A stretch of 64,000 nucleotides of DNA from Bog-756 sp963813525 (GCA_963813525.1 CAWEZI010000004.1:62001-126000), one strand, 5' to 3'; positions 7,715-16,424 are shown, counted from the stretch's first letter. Notes: generated by a model not told the origin, from the letters alone. Numbers and translations: made by a program.

Positions 7715-8203
7715 CTACCGAATGGGCGAGCCGAATCGAATGACGTTCCCGTCGGGGTCGGAGACGGACCCCTCCCGCTTGCCGTAGTCCTCGTCCCGCG
7801 GTCCGTCCACCTCGATTCCCGCCTGTCGCCACTCATCCGCGACCCGGTTGGCATCTTGACAGTGGGCGTAGAGAGCAGCCTGACCCGAGAGCTCGTCTCC
7901 GACAGCTTGGACGACGTGGATTGTCAGATCCCGATCCCGGTGAGCGAAGGCATAGGTGTCGTCGTGAAATGACACCTTGAAGCCCGCACGCTCGAACCAG
8001 ATAACCGAGTGAGCCACATCGGCGACTTTGAAAATCGGGTCGAATCTGGTGACCAGCCACGATCCCGTAATGAGTTGCACTTGGCCATCCCGCTGTGCAT
8101 TTAAGCCTGCGAGGCAGTCGTGGCAGATCGGCATGTCCGGATGCGAGCGAAGTCTGACCCACCAATCGACCGACATTGAGCAGCACGTGCACTTTACGGC
8201 CAT
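7715..8203 (-). CDS. VOC-family (glyoxalase/bleomycin-resistance-like) protein with N-terminal zinc-ribbon-like segment
   Basis: 162 residues from the ATG at 8203; a longer frame runs upstream but its extra 42 residues look non-coding. The N terminus carries CTCC (Cys5 and Cys8) and CHDC (Cys27 and Cys30), a CxxC-x18-CxxC pattern suggesting a small zinc knuckle. The C-terminal 110 residues follow a vicinal-oxygen-chelate domain: a VADVAHSVIWFERAGFKVSF start and an end with SVSDPDGNVIRFGSPI, the usual metal-ligand strand. VOC proteins bind or modify small molecules such as antibiotics or glyoxals. Substrate unknown. It is transcribed alone. Confidence 0.7.
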   Translation of the reverse strand: MAVKCTCCSMSVDWWVRLRSHPDMPICHDCLAGLNAQRDGQVQLITGSWLVTRFDPIFKVADVAHSVIWFERAGFKVSFHDDTYAFAHRDRDLTIHVVQAVGDELSGQAALYAHCQDANRVADEWRQAGIEVDGPRDEDYGKREGSVSDPDGNVIRFGSPIR

Positions 8204-8404
8204 GCCCGACCACTGTAGATGGCTACTCGTGGTGAAAGGCCAAGCAGGGAGGGCAGCTGCCGGATAGTGGCGCCGCATCCCGAGAAAGCGGAGCTGTCGT
8301 GGCGCCGCTAGACCTCCGCTCGCCCACAATGAAGTGCCGCTCCAGGTGCGCTGGTGGTCGATTTCGAGTCATCGGACGTTGCGGGCTGGCCACTGGAAAC
8401 TTGG

Positions 8405-8812
8405 CTAGGCCTGAACGAGAGCATCCGTAAGTGGGTTGATGCCGACAAGCTTTCCAGCCATTGCCGAATCAAGTTGGTAACGGATGGCAAGCGCCTTGGG
8501 AGAGTAATACGCCACTCTTGTCTGTCCTTCGTCATCCCACACTAGGACTTTTAGTGGAAGATCAAGGGCCGAAAGCGGCTCAGCTTCCATCACTGGAGTC
8601 CCCTGGAGCGGGCTGCCAAAGATCACCAATCTGGTTTCTCGCAGCTCAAGTCCAACATCGAGCGCTTCTGCCCTCTGATCGATGACAGCGAAGAGCTTCA
8701 GGCCTTTGGCTCCAATGAGCTCGATAAGACGCGAGACGGTCTCGGCAACTGAACGGGGGCTGACTTTCGAAATGATCTCCAACTGGTCGGCTGCTTGTTC
8801 TGATTCGGGCAT
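8405..8812 (-). CDS. DUF302 domain protein
   Basis: 135 residues with a strong ribosome site (GGAGGAG) before the ATG. Typical DUF302 features are visible: VAETVSRLIELIGAKGLKLF, then AVIDQRAEA, then FGSPLQGTPVMEAEPLSALD and DLPLKVLVWDD. The fold is a small alpha/beta dimer of unknown biochemical role, often linked to metal or redox settings. This protein is cytoplasmic, having no signal peptide. The 200 bases between it and the VOC gene show nothing else. Confidence 0.82.
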   Translation of the reverse strand: MPESEQAADQLEIISKVSPRSVAETVSRLIELIGAKGLKLFAVIDQRAEALDVGLELRETRLVIFGSPLQGTPVMEAEPLSALDLPLKVLVWDDEGQTRVAYYSPKALAIRYQLDSAMAGKLVGINPLTDALVQA

Positions 8813-8911
8813 GACATCGACTCCTCCTTTTGGGGGCGTGACTTGGAATCACTCGGCCGGAAAGTCGGGCACTTGAAGGGATCCCGACCGTCCGCAAGCT
8901 GTGCGGCGGGA

Positions 8912-10129
8912 TCACGGACCCTGAGTGCTGTCCTGGAGACCGGCGACGTTCTGGGCAGTGGACGTAACCTGCTTCAGGCGGATCCCCACGCTCACCGGCT
9001 TGGTGGCGATGATGGTACTGCTCCCCATCCCCAATTGCCCGCTCGTGTTGTCACCCCAGGCCCACAGCCGGCCTGAGCGATCGATGGCGTAGCTGGCGTA
9101 ACCGCCGGAGCTGACCTTGACGAAGCTCACCCCAGGGGGCACGTCCACGCGCAGCGGGACGTCCGAGCTCGCCCTCGTGCCATTACCGAGCTGACCCCGA
9201 TCGTTATCACCCCAGGCCCACACGGAGCCGTTGGCCAGGATGGCAACGGTCTGCCCGTTTCTGGCCCCGCTCCCGCCCTGGAACACCTGCCGTACGGCCG
9301 CGGGTAGCACGACCTGTACCGGAACGGCGCTGTAGGAGGTCGTGCCGTTGCCCAGCTGGCCGGCGGCGTTGTAGCCCCAGTTGTAATAGGAGCCGGTGCT
9401 GAGGAGCACCCCCGATCCCTCCCATGACGAGGTCAGTGCCGTCGCCCGCGCCGTGCTCGGCAGGCCGACGACGGGGACGGGCGTCGAGCTGTTGGCGGTG
9501 GAGCCGGTGCCGAGGACGCCGTACTCACCTGAGCCACAGGCATACACCTTCGACCCCGAGGAGAAGAGCGAGTGCGTGCGCGCCCCGGTGGCCAGGGTTA
9601 CGTGGGCGAGTGGGAGCTCGCTCGGACGGAGCTCCATGAGACCGGACAGACACAGGTCGCCGCTGACGTTGAAGCCCCACCCCCAGGCGTGGCCCTGCGA
9701 GTCGATGGCCAACGCACCGTCGAACGGCATGGGGTTCGCCAACGAGGCGATCCGGACGCCGGCGGGAAAATCGACCTTCACCGCTCGTGTCGAGTAAGCC
9801 GGGCTGGTCCCGTTGCCGAGCTCGCCGTAGCTGGCCACCCCCCAGGCCCACACCGCTCCGCTCGAGGTCAGCGCGTAGCCGTCGGAGTTGGATGTGGCGA
9901 TCTGCACGACCTGACCAACGATTCCAGGGACAGGAGTGGGCTTGTCGAGCTGCAGTTGCTCGATAGCGCCCCGGTTCCCGACCACGCCGAACCTGTAGAC
10001 GACACTGGTGGTGGTGGGCCGGGAACCAGCGCTCCCGGATCCGCAAGCCGTGAGCATCAGACCCGCCACCAGGGCCAGAGCCGGGGCACCCAGGCGCCAC
10101 TGACGTGTGGAAGCGCTAGCGAACGGCAT
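8912..10129 (-). CDS. Secreted RCC1-repeat lipoprotein
   Basis: 405 residues. A signal peptide ends in the lipobox LTAC with the lipidated cysteine at residue 29. The mature protein is a beta-propeller of six or seven RCC1-type blades. Repeats of the form VWAWG...GELGNGT recur (for example VWAWGDNDRGQLGNGT and LWAWGDNTSGQLGMGS). Bacterial RCC1 propellers are surface or periplasmic scaffolds of mostly unknown partner. The gene is divergent from a MarR regulator across 65 bp that contain a near-perfect palindrome, so that regulator may control it. Confidence 0.88.
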   Translation of the reverse strand: MPFASASTRQWRLGAPALALVAGLMLTACGSGSAGSRPTTTSVVYRFGVVGNRGAIEQLQLDKPTPVPGIVGQVVQIATSNSDGYALTSSGAVWAWGVASYGELGNGTSPAYSTRAVKVDFPAGVRIASLANPMPFDGALAIDSQGHAWGWGFNVSGDLCLSGLMELRPSELPLAHVTLATGARTHSLFSSGSKVYACGSGEYGVLGTGSTANSSTPVPVVGLPSTARATALTSSWEGSGVLLSTGSYYNWGYNAAGQLGNGTTSYSAVPVQVVLPAAVRQVFQGGSGARNGQTVAILANGSVWAWGDNDRGQLGNGTRASSDVPLRVDVPPGVSFVKVSSGGYASYAIDRSGRLWAWGDNTSGQLGMGSSTIIATKPVSVGIRLKQVTSTAQNVAGLQDSTQGP

Positions 10130-10158
10130 GTTCCAAGTATCGGGGGGCCATACCGGAT

Positions 10159-10175
10159 TGTCAACTTGGTTTACA
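10159..10175. promoter_or_regulatory. MarR-type operator candidate between the RCC1 and MarR genes
   Basis: TGTCAAC-TTG-GTTTACA is an inverted repeat with 6 of 7 positions matching, centred between two divergent start codons (10129 and 10195). A MarR dimer bound here could control both directions. Confidence 0.55.
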
Positions 10176-10194
10176 GTCTGCTAACATCTCTTCG

Positions 10195-10698
10195 GTGGAA
10201 TCCAAGGTGCCTCTTGTGGATGATGTGGATGGGTCGCCGTCGGTCGGCCTCGGACCGGCGCTACGGCGTGCCTGGATCGGCTATCAAGTTCGACTCGACA
10301 GAGCCATGGCCGATGCAGGATTCGGCGAGCGCAGATTTCCCGATGGCCGGGTCCTCAGGTTGTGCTCGGGACAAACCGGTTCAACCATCTCGGCCATAGG
10401 ACGCGAACTCGGCATCACCCGGCAAGGCGCCAGCAAGGTCGTGGGGCACCTGCGCGATCGTGGTTACGTCGTCGTCGCCGACTCGGCCACCAGCGGAAGG
10501 GAGAAGTCAGTGACCCTGACCGCCATCGGGAACGACTACCTCCAGGCGCAGCGAGCGGCGGCTCGGGCCATCGAGAATGAGTTGGCGGCCACACTGGGAG
10601 GAGAGGGGCTTTCCGGCCTGTTCGCCTTGCTCAACGCGCTCGACGATGGCGAACACGTGCGGATGCGCACATACCTTCGCCACTCGTCCCGGCTATGA
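10195..10698 (+). CDS. MarR-family transcriptional regulator
   Basis: 167 residues from a GTG. The winged helix spans about residues 55-125: GSTISAIGRELGITRQGASK is the recognition helix region, and VVADSATSGREKSVTLTAIG is the wing. An N-terminal dimerisation helix contains WIGYQVRLDRAMADAGF. MarR proteins are dimers that repress nearby genes until a phenolic or drug-like ligand binds. It is divergent from the RCC1 lipoprotein gene with a shared palindrome, so autoregulation and control of that gene are likely. The 186 bases after it hold no gene that can be supported. Confidence 0.85.
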   Translation: MESKVPLVDDVDGSPSVGLGPALRRAWIGYQVRLDRAMADAGFGERRFPDGRVLRLCSGQTGSTISAIGRELGITRQGASKVVGHLRDRGYVVVADSATSGREKSVTLTAIGNDYLQAQRAAARAIENELAATLGGEGLSGLFALLNALDDGEHVRMRTYLRHSSRL

Positions 10699-10884
10699 GA
10701 TCCGCTCCGTGCGCCCGCAAGGTTTGGCGCAAAGAGCCCTAGGACGTCGAGGCCACCGGAGTTCGACTGGCCGAACTGCGAGTCAGGGCGGAGAGGCTGA
10801 ACGATCCCGAATATTCAGCCCGATCGGTTCGAAATCACGCCAACCGATCGACGCCAGCGGAGCCAGCGCCTACCTCTCACCCAG

Positions 10885-11305
10885 TTACGGGGCTCCTTCG
10901 AGTGCCTTGGTCAGCAGCCCCTGAAGCTCGAGTCGCTCACGACCGCTGAGTGAGGCGAGAACGTCGTCTTCCACACTCTCGATGCCGCGTTCGGCATTCT
11001 CGAACGCGCCCAGCCCCTCATCGGTGATCTCGACGAGGTGTCGGCGTCGGTCTGTCGGATCGCGCCGCCGGTAGGCAAAGCCCCTCGACTCGAGCTCGTT
11101 GAGGAGGAGTACAAGATTGTTGGCGATCGATGCACAGCGTCTCACCGAGATCCTGTTGCGGGATCGGACTGTGCTCGCGAAGGTGGGCCAGCATCACGAA
11201 CTCTTTCAACCGCATCCCCAGGAGATCCTCCGAGGTGCGGCGATAGACGACTCGGGAGAGCTGGGTCAACAAGACCGTGACTCCAGGCGTCGTCGTGGTT
11301 GACAT
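10885..11305 (-). pseudogene. MarR-family regulator of the adjacent exporter, interrupted by a +1 frameshift
   Basis: Two frames together make one MarR protein. From the ATG at 11305, the first frame gives the N-terminal helix and start of the winged helix, ending in QQDLGETLCID. The second frame continues with ANNLVLLLNELESRGF, then the wing RRRDPTDRRRHLVEITDEG, and stops at 10885. Removing one G from GGCGATCG near 11122-11127 joins them exactly (LCID then ANNL). It is divergent from a 14-TM exporter, the classic repressor position. Either the gene is broken, leaving the exporter derepressed, or this is a sequencing error. Confidence 0.82.
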
Positions 11306-11344
11306 GAGCGGGATTATAGCCGGTAAATCGACTATCCAGTGGAC

Positions 11345-11373
11345 TTGACACTCATTATCTTAGTGACTATCAA
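11345..11373 (+). promoter_or_regulatory. Exporter promoter with operator inside the spacer
   Basis: A -35 TTGACA (11345-11350), a 17-bp spacer and a -10 TATCAA (11368-11373) precede the exporter ATG by 24 nt. The inverted repeat CACT-N9-AGTG (11349-11365) fills the spacer, where the MarR protein would block RNA polymerase. Confidence 0.6.
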
Positions 11374-11397
11374 TGCCCTGGGAACCTGAGTTCTGTC

Positions 11398-12909
11398 ATG
11401 ACCAAGGAGTCCGCCATCCCCTCGTCCCTCGCTCCCTTCGTGCACGATCGCCGCCGCTGGATCGCGCTCATCGTCGTCTGCTTCGCGATGTTGATGAACA
11501 TCCTGGATCAGACGATCGTGAACGTGGCACTGCCGACCATCCAGCGCGATCTGCACTTCACCCAGGCCTCGCTGGCCTGGGTGATCGACGCCTACCTGAT
11601 CACCTTTGCCGGCACCCTCTTGCTGGCCGGTCGACTGGGCGACCTCATCGGCCGAAAAAAGGTCTTCCTGGTCGGCGTGGCCTTGTTCACCTCTGCCTCG
11701 TTGGCCTGCGGCGCTGCCGACAGCCAGATCCTGCTCATCTCGGCCCGGTTCGTCCAAGGGCTGGGTGCAGCCCTTTCGTCCTCAGTCATCCTGGCCATCA
11801 TCGTGGCCGATTTCCCGATCCCCAAAGAGCGGGCCAAAGCCATGAGCTCGTACATCATCGTCGCCGTCGGTGGTGGGTCACTGGGGCTTCTGGTCGGGGG
11901 TTACGTGACCCAGGCACTCAGCTGGCATTGGATCTTCTTCATCAACATTCCTATCGGCGTCGCCACGTTCGTGGCCGGGGTGGCGCTGATCGAAGAGAAC
12001 ACCGGCCTCGGATTTCGCGCCGGGCTGGACATAGGCGGCGCCGTCCTCAGCACCGCCGGGCTCATGCTGGCGGTCTACGCCATTGTCAGCTCGAGCCAGT
12101 ACGGCTGGAATTCGACCCACACATTCAGCTTCGGCGCGGCAGCGGTGGTGGTCCTGGCCGCCTTCTTCCTCCTCGAGAGTCGACTGGCCACTCCGATGAT
12201 TCCGATGCCTGTGATGCGCTCTCCGGGCCTGCTCTCCTCCAGCCTGGTGAGAGGCCTGATGGTGGTCGGCATGTACAGCACCTTCTTCATCGGTGTCCTG
12301 TACTTCCAGCACGTGCTCGGCTATGACCCGATTCGGACCGGCCTGGCCTTCCTCCCCCAGACGCTCTGCGTGGCGCTGATGTCCGCCGGACTGACCACTC
12401 GCATCATGAACAGGTTGCAGCCGAAGTGGACTGCGCTGATGGGTCTCGCTGTCCTCGGTGCGGGTCTCACCCTGTTCATCACCTCGGGGGTCCATACCGC
12501 CTACTTCCCGCACATCTTCGTGGCGGTGTTACTGGTCGGTCTGGGTGCAGCGACGGCATTCACACCCTTGCTGACCATGGCGGTGGCACGGGTTCCGGCC
12601 AAGGACGCTGGAATCGGCTCGGGAATCGTCAATGTCTCCCAACAGGTATCGGCGGCACTGTCGGTGGCCGTCCTCGGGGCGGTGTCCAGCAGCCGCACGA
12701 TCACCCTGCTGGCCCAAGGCCGGTCGGAGGTCAATGCCCTGGACGGTGGCTACCGCCTGGCCTTCACCATTGCTCTGGCCAGCGTTCTCCTCGGATTCGT
12801 GATCGGCCTGGTCATTCTCAAATCGAAGAGTGCGCAGGACGTAAAGCCAGAGCCAGCCGATGCGTCCGAGGCGGCGATGGCCGAGACGATGATCGCCGAG
12901 GTTCTCTGA
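11398..12909 (+). CDS. DHA2-type MFS drug exporter (EmrB/QacA-like, 14 TM)
   Basis: 503 residues with about 14 transmembrane segments, an inner-membrane proton-driven exporter. TM1 carries LDQTIVNVALPTIQRDL, the family's motif D1. Motif A follows as GRLGDLIGRKKVFLVG, and motif C-like glycines lie in TM5 (VGGGSLGLLVGGYV). DHA2 members expel drugs, dyes or natural products. The divergent MarR gene, which is frameshifted here, is the expected repressor. No membrane-fusion partner is encoded nearby, as usual for monoderms. The hydrophilic last 30 residues are unconserved. Confidence 0.9.
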   Translation: MTKESAIPSSLAPFVHDRRRWIALIVVCFAMLMNILDQTIVNVALPTIQRDLHFTQASLAWVIDAYLITFAGTLLLAGRLGDLIGRKKVFLVGVALFTSASLACGAADSQILLISARFVQGLGAALSSSVILAIIVADFPIPKERAKAMSSYIIVAVGGGSLGLLVGGYVTQALSWHWIFFINIPIGVATFVAGVALIEENTGLGFRAGLDIGGAVLSTAGLMLAVYAIVSSSQYGWNSTHTFSFGAAAVVVLAAFFLLESRLATPMIPMPVMRSPGLLSSSLVRGLMVVGMYSTFFIGVLYFQHVLGYDPIRTGLAFLPQTLCVALMSAGLTTRIMNRLQPKWTALMGLAVLGAGLTLFITSGVHTAYFPHIFVAVLLVGLGAATAFTPLLTMAVARVPAKDAGIGSGIVNVSQQVSAALSVAVLGAVSSSRTITLLAQGRSEVNALDGGYRLAFTIALASVLLGFVIGLVILKSKSAQDVKPEPADASEAAMAETMIAEVL

Positions 12910-13015
12910 TCCGGGACCACCACCGGATACCGGCCTTCCCTGTCATGCATGTGGCGTTGCCTGTCCGGCACATGAGCGGAAGGCTCCGCCTCTGCCGTGC
13001 CCTACAGGAGGACGT

Positions 13016-14254
13016 TCAGCCATCCACCTTGGTGAGGCGGTCGACCAGGAAAGCCCTCTCGACCCCGTTCTCGCAGAGCAACAAGGCCTCCTCGTAGGCG
13101 GCGCGGGCCTCGCCGGTCCGGCCCAGCCGTCTGAGGAAGTCGGCGCGGGCTGACGCCAAATAGGTGTAGGTCGCCAGTACGGGCTCGGTGGCCAGAGCGT
13201 CCAGCGCGGCCAGTCCTGCGTCGGGCCCGACGGCCAGGCCGATGGCCACGGCCCGGTTGAGGGCGACCACGGGGGACGGCCACAGCTCCACCAAAAGGTC
13301 GTAAAGCCCCACGATCTCGCCCCAGTCGGTTGCGTCCCACGACGGGGCTTCGTCGTGGACCGCAGCGATGGCCGCCATCAGGGCGAAGCGCCCCGGGGGT
13401 CGACGGGACAGGGCCTCACGCACGAGCTCGACGCCCTCCCCGATGGCGACGCGATCCCACCGGGACCGGTCCTGGTCGGCCAGCAGCACCAGCTGGTCGT
13501 CGCCCCCCAGCCGGGACGCCTGGCGTGCGTCGGTCAAAAGGATGAGGGCCAGCAACCCGGCCACGTCAGCGTCGTCCGGCAGCAACTTCCGCAGCAGTCG
13601 GGCCAGGTCAAGCGACCGCTCCACCAGGTCGCGTCGGCTCAGGTCGGCGCCCTCCGGTGCCGTGTGCCCGGTCGAGTAGAGCAGATGCAACACAGTGAGC
13701 ACTGCATCGGTGCGGATGGGAAGGTCCTCGACGGACGGCACCCGGTAGGGGATGCGGGCAATGGCGATCTTCTTCTTGGCCCGGGTGATGCGGGCCGCCA
13801 TGGTCGACTCGCTGACCAGGAAGGCCCGCCCCACTTCGGCAGTGGTGAGTCCGCAAACCAGGCGGAGCGTGAGCGCCACCTGGGCCTCGAGGGCGATGGC
13901 GGGGTGGCAGCACGTGAAGATGAGCCGGAGTCGATCGTCCACGATGTCGGGCTCGTCGAGCTCACCGGGGCCGATCACGGCCACCGGCTCGACCAGCAGG
14001 GGCAACACCCGGTCATGGGTCACGCCTCGGCGAGCCACGTCGATGGCCCGGCGTCGGGCGACGGTGGTCAGCCAGGCACCGGGTTTCGCAGGGATCCCCT
14101 CCGTGGACCAGGCGGCCAGTGCCCGGGCATAGGCATCCTGGACGCATTCTTCGGCCAGGTCGATGTCCCTTGTGACCCGTACTGTGGCGGCGAGCACGAA
14201 GGCCCACTCCCGACGGTGTGCCTCAGCCACCGCCGCCTCCACCGAGGCGTGCAT
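13016..14254 (-). CDS. ECF-type RNA polymerase sigma factor, ECF42-like, with C-terminal TPR-like domain
   Basis: 412 residues, much longer than simple ECF sigma factors. Sigma region 2 lies near residues 10-75 (AEECVQDAYARALAAWSTEG), and region 4 near 115-165 with the helix-turn-helix LTTAEVGRAFLVSESTMAAR. The remaining 240 residues are the helical, TPR-like extension typical of ECF42 (DUF6596). In this group no anti-sigma factor is encoded; the C-terminal domain is needed for activity, and the genomic partner is a DGPF/YCII protein. That partner lies 17 nt upstream here. Signal unknown. The 105 bases on its 3' side show no gene. Confidence 0.9.
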   Translation of the reverse strand: MHASVEAAVAEAHRREWAFVLAATVRVTRDIDLAEECVQDAYARALAAWSTEGIPAKPGAWLTTVARRRAIDVARRGVTHDRVLPLLVEPVAVIGPGELDEPDIVDDRLRLIFTCCHPAIALEAQVALTLRLVCGLTTAEVGRAFLVSESTMAARITRAKKKIAIARIPYRVPSVEDLPIRTDAVLTVLHLLYSTGHTAPEGADLSRRDLVERSLDLARLLRKLLPDDADVAGLLALILLTDARQASRLGGDDQLVLLADQDRSRWDRVAIGEGVELVREALSRRPPGRFALMAAIAAVHDEAPSWDATDWGEIVGLYDLLVELWPSPVVALNRAVAIGLAVGPDAGLAALDALATEPVLATYTYLASARADFLRRLGRTGEARAAYEEALLLCENGVERAFLVDRLTKVDG

Positions 14255-14271
14255 GAGGCGATGTGCCCCGC

Positions 14272-14619
14272 TCAGCTGAACGTCCTGATCGGCCTGACCT
14301 CTACCCCGCCGGCGGGCATCGGCACCTGCTTGGCCAGCGCCAAGGCCTCGTCCAAGTCCGCTGCCTCGACGAGGTAGTAGCCGCCGAGCGCTTCTTTGGT
14401 CTCCGCAAAGGCGCCGTCGGTCACCACGAACTCGCCGGAGGAGTCCTGGCGCACCGACGTCGCCGTCGCCGTCGACTGCAGTGCGTTGCCGCCCCGCAAG
14501 GCGGTGGCGTTGCGCTCGCCGAACACCTGGTGGCCCTTCATCATCTGGTCGAATGACCCGGGCTCCGGATTGTCCATTGCGGCCTCGTCCCCGTAAATAA
14601 GGATCAGATACTCGGCCAT
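14272..14619 (-). CDS. DGPF/YCII-domain protein, partner of the ECF42-like sigma factor
   Basis: 115 residues from an ATG with a strong ribosome site (GAGGAGA). The YCII-like fold shows MAEYLILIYGDEAAM at the N terminus, then GGYYLVEAADLDEALALAKQ and GGVEVRPI at the end. The family's DGPF signature appears here as DGAF (in TDGAFAETKEALGG). These proteins are the usual regulated target of ECF42 sigma factors. Their biochemical role is unsettled. It is the first gene of a two-gene operon with the sigma factor. Confidence 0.9.
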   Translation of the reverse strand: MAEYLILIYGDEAAMDNPEPGSFDQMMKGHQVFGERNATALRGGNALQSTATATSVRQDSSGEFVVTDGAFAETKEALGGYYLVEAADLDEALALAKQVPMPAGGVEVRPIRTFS

Positions 14620-14670
14620 GGTGATCTCCTCTCGTGAGTGGCCCCGCCTTCGGGACCTCCTACTGACTAC

Positions 14671-14697
14671 GACGGTCGAGAACGACCCCAATCGACA
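14671..14697 (-). promoter_or_regulatory. Candidate ECF sigma-dependent promoter of the YCII-sigma operon
   Basis: Read on the minus strand: TGTCGA (14697-14692), 17 bp, then CGTC (14674-14671), about 50 nt before the YCII start. TGTCGA at -35 resembles what has been described for ECF42 targets, so this is probably the self-activated promoter. Confidence 0.55.
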
Positions 14698-14721
14698 ACT
14701 CTGCACAGAATTGTCCACCCG

Positions 14722-14740
14722 TTCCACTTCGACAGTGGAA
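14722..14740. repeat. Inverted repeat upstream of the ECF promoter
   Basis: TTCCACT-TCGAC-AGTGGAA is a perfect 7-bp inverted repeat just upstream of the ECF-like -35 element. GTGGAAATCG is repeated directly at about 14735 and 14756. It is either an operator or a transcript hairpin. Confidence 0.4.
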
Positions 14741-14853
14741 ATCGAGGGTTCGGCGGTGGAAATCGGGATCCCAGTGGACCCGATCGCGCCCGGGCAGGCC
14801 GATGGCCAGCCCGTCCGGTCGGCCTCACCTCCGGAATCGACCGTCGCACGAGT

Positions 14854-16002
14854 TCATTCGTGGGGCGGGCTGACCCCCTCAGTAGGTGCCGCCCGTCGGG
14901 GAGGGCGCGTCGAGTCCGCCACATCTCGCGCATGATCCCGGAGCGGCTCGTTGGTCTGTTGGGAGTATTTCCGCAGGGCGGTGAAGGCCGCCGACTCGGA
15001 GATCCCCTGCCGCTCCATGATCACTCCCTGGGCCTGGGCGATCGTGTTGCGGGTCCGCAATGCCCGCTGCAGGCGGTTCGAGCGTAAATCCGCTCGGGTG
15101 GCCGCCTCAACGTCGGAGAGAATGGTGGAGGCTTCGGCGGCGAGGACAGAGGCCACCTGCTGGTCGGCAGAGACGAACGCACCCGGTGTCCGGGAGTATA
15201 TGTTGATTGCTCCCACCGGTCTCTCCACTGTCATGAGAGGGAAGGAAAGAATCGAATTGATGCCCAGCGCACATGCTTGGGGGGTAAAGATCGGCCATCT
15301 CCGCTCGTCTCTGAGAGAAGCGCTATAGAACTCCCGTCCTTCAGCCGAAGCATCGACACACGGGCCCTGCCCCGATGTGTACTGATGCCCGTCCATGTCC
15401 AGAACGGTTTGATCGGTGGCGGCGACGGTCGTCAGAATCCCGTGGCGACGCAGGGAGACACTGGCGCCGTCGGCCCCGCGGACGAGCTTTTTGGCCAGGG
15501 CAACAGACAGCCGCAACGCACCGTCCGCCCCGTGATCCGGCGCCTCATCCACGACCGATCGGTGGAGCTCGTCGGACAGATAACGCTGTCTCGTAGCACT
15601 GCGCATATCGAACAGGCGGAGGGCCTGCTCGTAATCGAGGAATGCCGATTGATGCTCGAAAGGATCGGGAGCGATCAAATAGTCGAGCCCGGAGGCTTCC
15701 AGAAAGCCTCGCACGGCGCCCTTTGCACAGCGGACCGTGAGTTGACCCTCCCGTCCGGCGATGTGCCTGGCCGCCCCAGCCAGCACGGTGAGACCCACGG
15801 GGATGGCCGAGCTCACTCCGGAGAGGTCCACCACGATCCAGAGACAGCCACCGGCGATTGCTGCTTCAAGCAACGTGCCGAGCTCGGCGGCGGCCGGTGC
15901 GGCAAACTCTCCGCGCACGGCGATGACGGCGTGGTCTTCACCCAGTTCAGCTCCGATGACGAAGCCGCCATGAGAGGCGGCGCCTTTAACCACCTGGCAC
16001 AC
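14854..16002 (-). CDS. STAS-GAF-ANTAR regulator
   Basis: 382 residues. A STAS domain (about 18-112) contains AVRGEFAAPAAAELG and WIVVDLSGVSSA. A GAF sensor (about 160-310) contains SGQGPCVDASAEGREF and GINSILSFPLMTVERPVGAI. A C-terminal ANTAR domain (about 318-365) contains RNTIAQAQGVIMERQGI and SAFTALRKYSQ-like residues. ANTAR domains bind paired hexaloop hairpins in nascent RNA and prevent termination. The serine of the STAS site (DLSGVSS) suggests antagonist-type phosphorylation. It is probably a cytoplasmic sensor; ligand unknown. The GTG start has only a weak ribosome site. Confidence 0.88.
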   Translation of the reverse strand: MCQVVKGAASHGGFVIGAELGEDHAVIAVRGEFAAPAAAELGTLLEAAIAGGCLWIVVDLSGVSSAIPVGLTVLAGAARHIAGREGQLTVRCAKGAVRGFLEASGLDYLIAPDPFEHQSAFLDYEQALRLFDMRSATRQRYLSDELHRSVVDEAPDHGADGALRLSVALAKKLVRGADGASVSLRRHGILTTVAATDQTVLDMDGHQYTSGQGPCVDASAEGREFYSASLRDERRWPIFTPQACALGINSILSFPLMTVERPVGAINIYSRTPGAFVSADQQVASVLAAEASTILSDVEAATRADLRSNRLQRALRTRNTIAQAQGVIMERQGISESAAFTALRKYSQQTNEPLRDHARDVADSTRPPRRAAPTEGVSPPHE

Positions 16003-16424
16003 CTCGCCGGCTCGACTGTCGAGACCCGGCCGGGCCTCGGCTTGGCGCTCCTGTCGGACGTCCGAGAGCAGCCGGATGTCGATCTGTCACCGATCCGGCG
16101 AGAGCCGATGAAAAAACAGCGTTTCTCCGTTTTCGCACAGTGTCACCGGCGCGCAAAGGTCGAGCGACATCGGCACGTGGGTCAAGCTCGCCGCTCAGCC
16201 CGAACCCGGACGGGTGATTGCGTCGGGCTCTTCCCCTCTCCCGAACAGCCGAGAGACTCAGTGAATCGGCGTCGGACTCGCCTACCTCCGGTGGGGCCGC
16301 CGATCGCAGCAGGTGAAGGGGCTGTCGCCCTACGGCGTTCATGCGGGCAGTCGTCCCGTCATCACGTCGTTGGGCAACCGCCCCGCCCAGGGCGAGTTGA
16401 CCGCGGCGCGCGGGTATCGACGTA
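16003..16424. other. Gene-free stretch between the STAS-GAF-ANTAR gene and a small unknown gene
   Basis: About 420 bases. A 154-codon frame on the minus strand has R/G/A-rich composition and no domain character, so it is not called. No repeat or promoter stood out. Confidence 0.4.
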
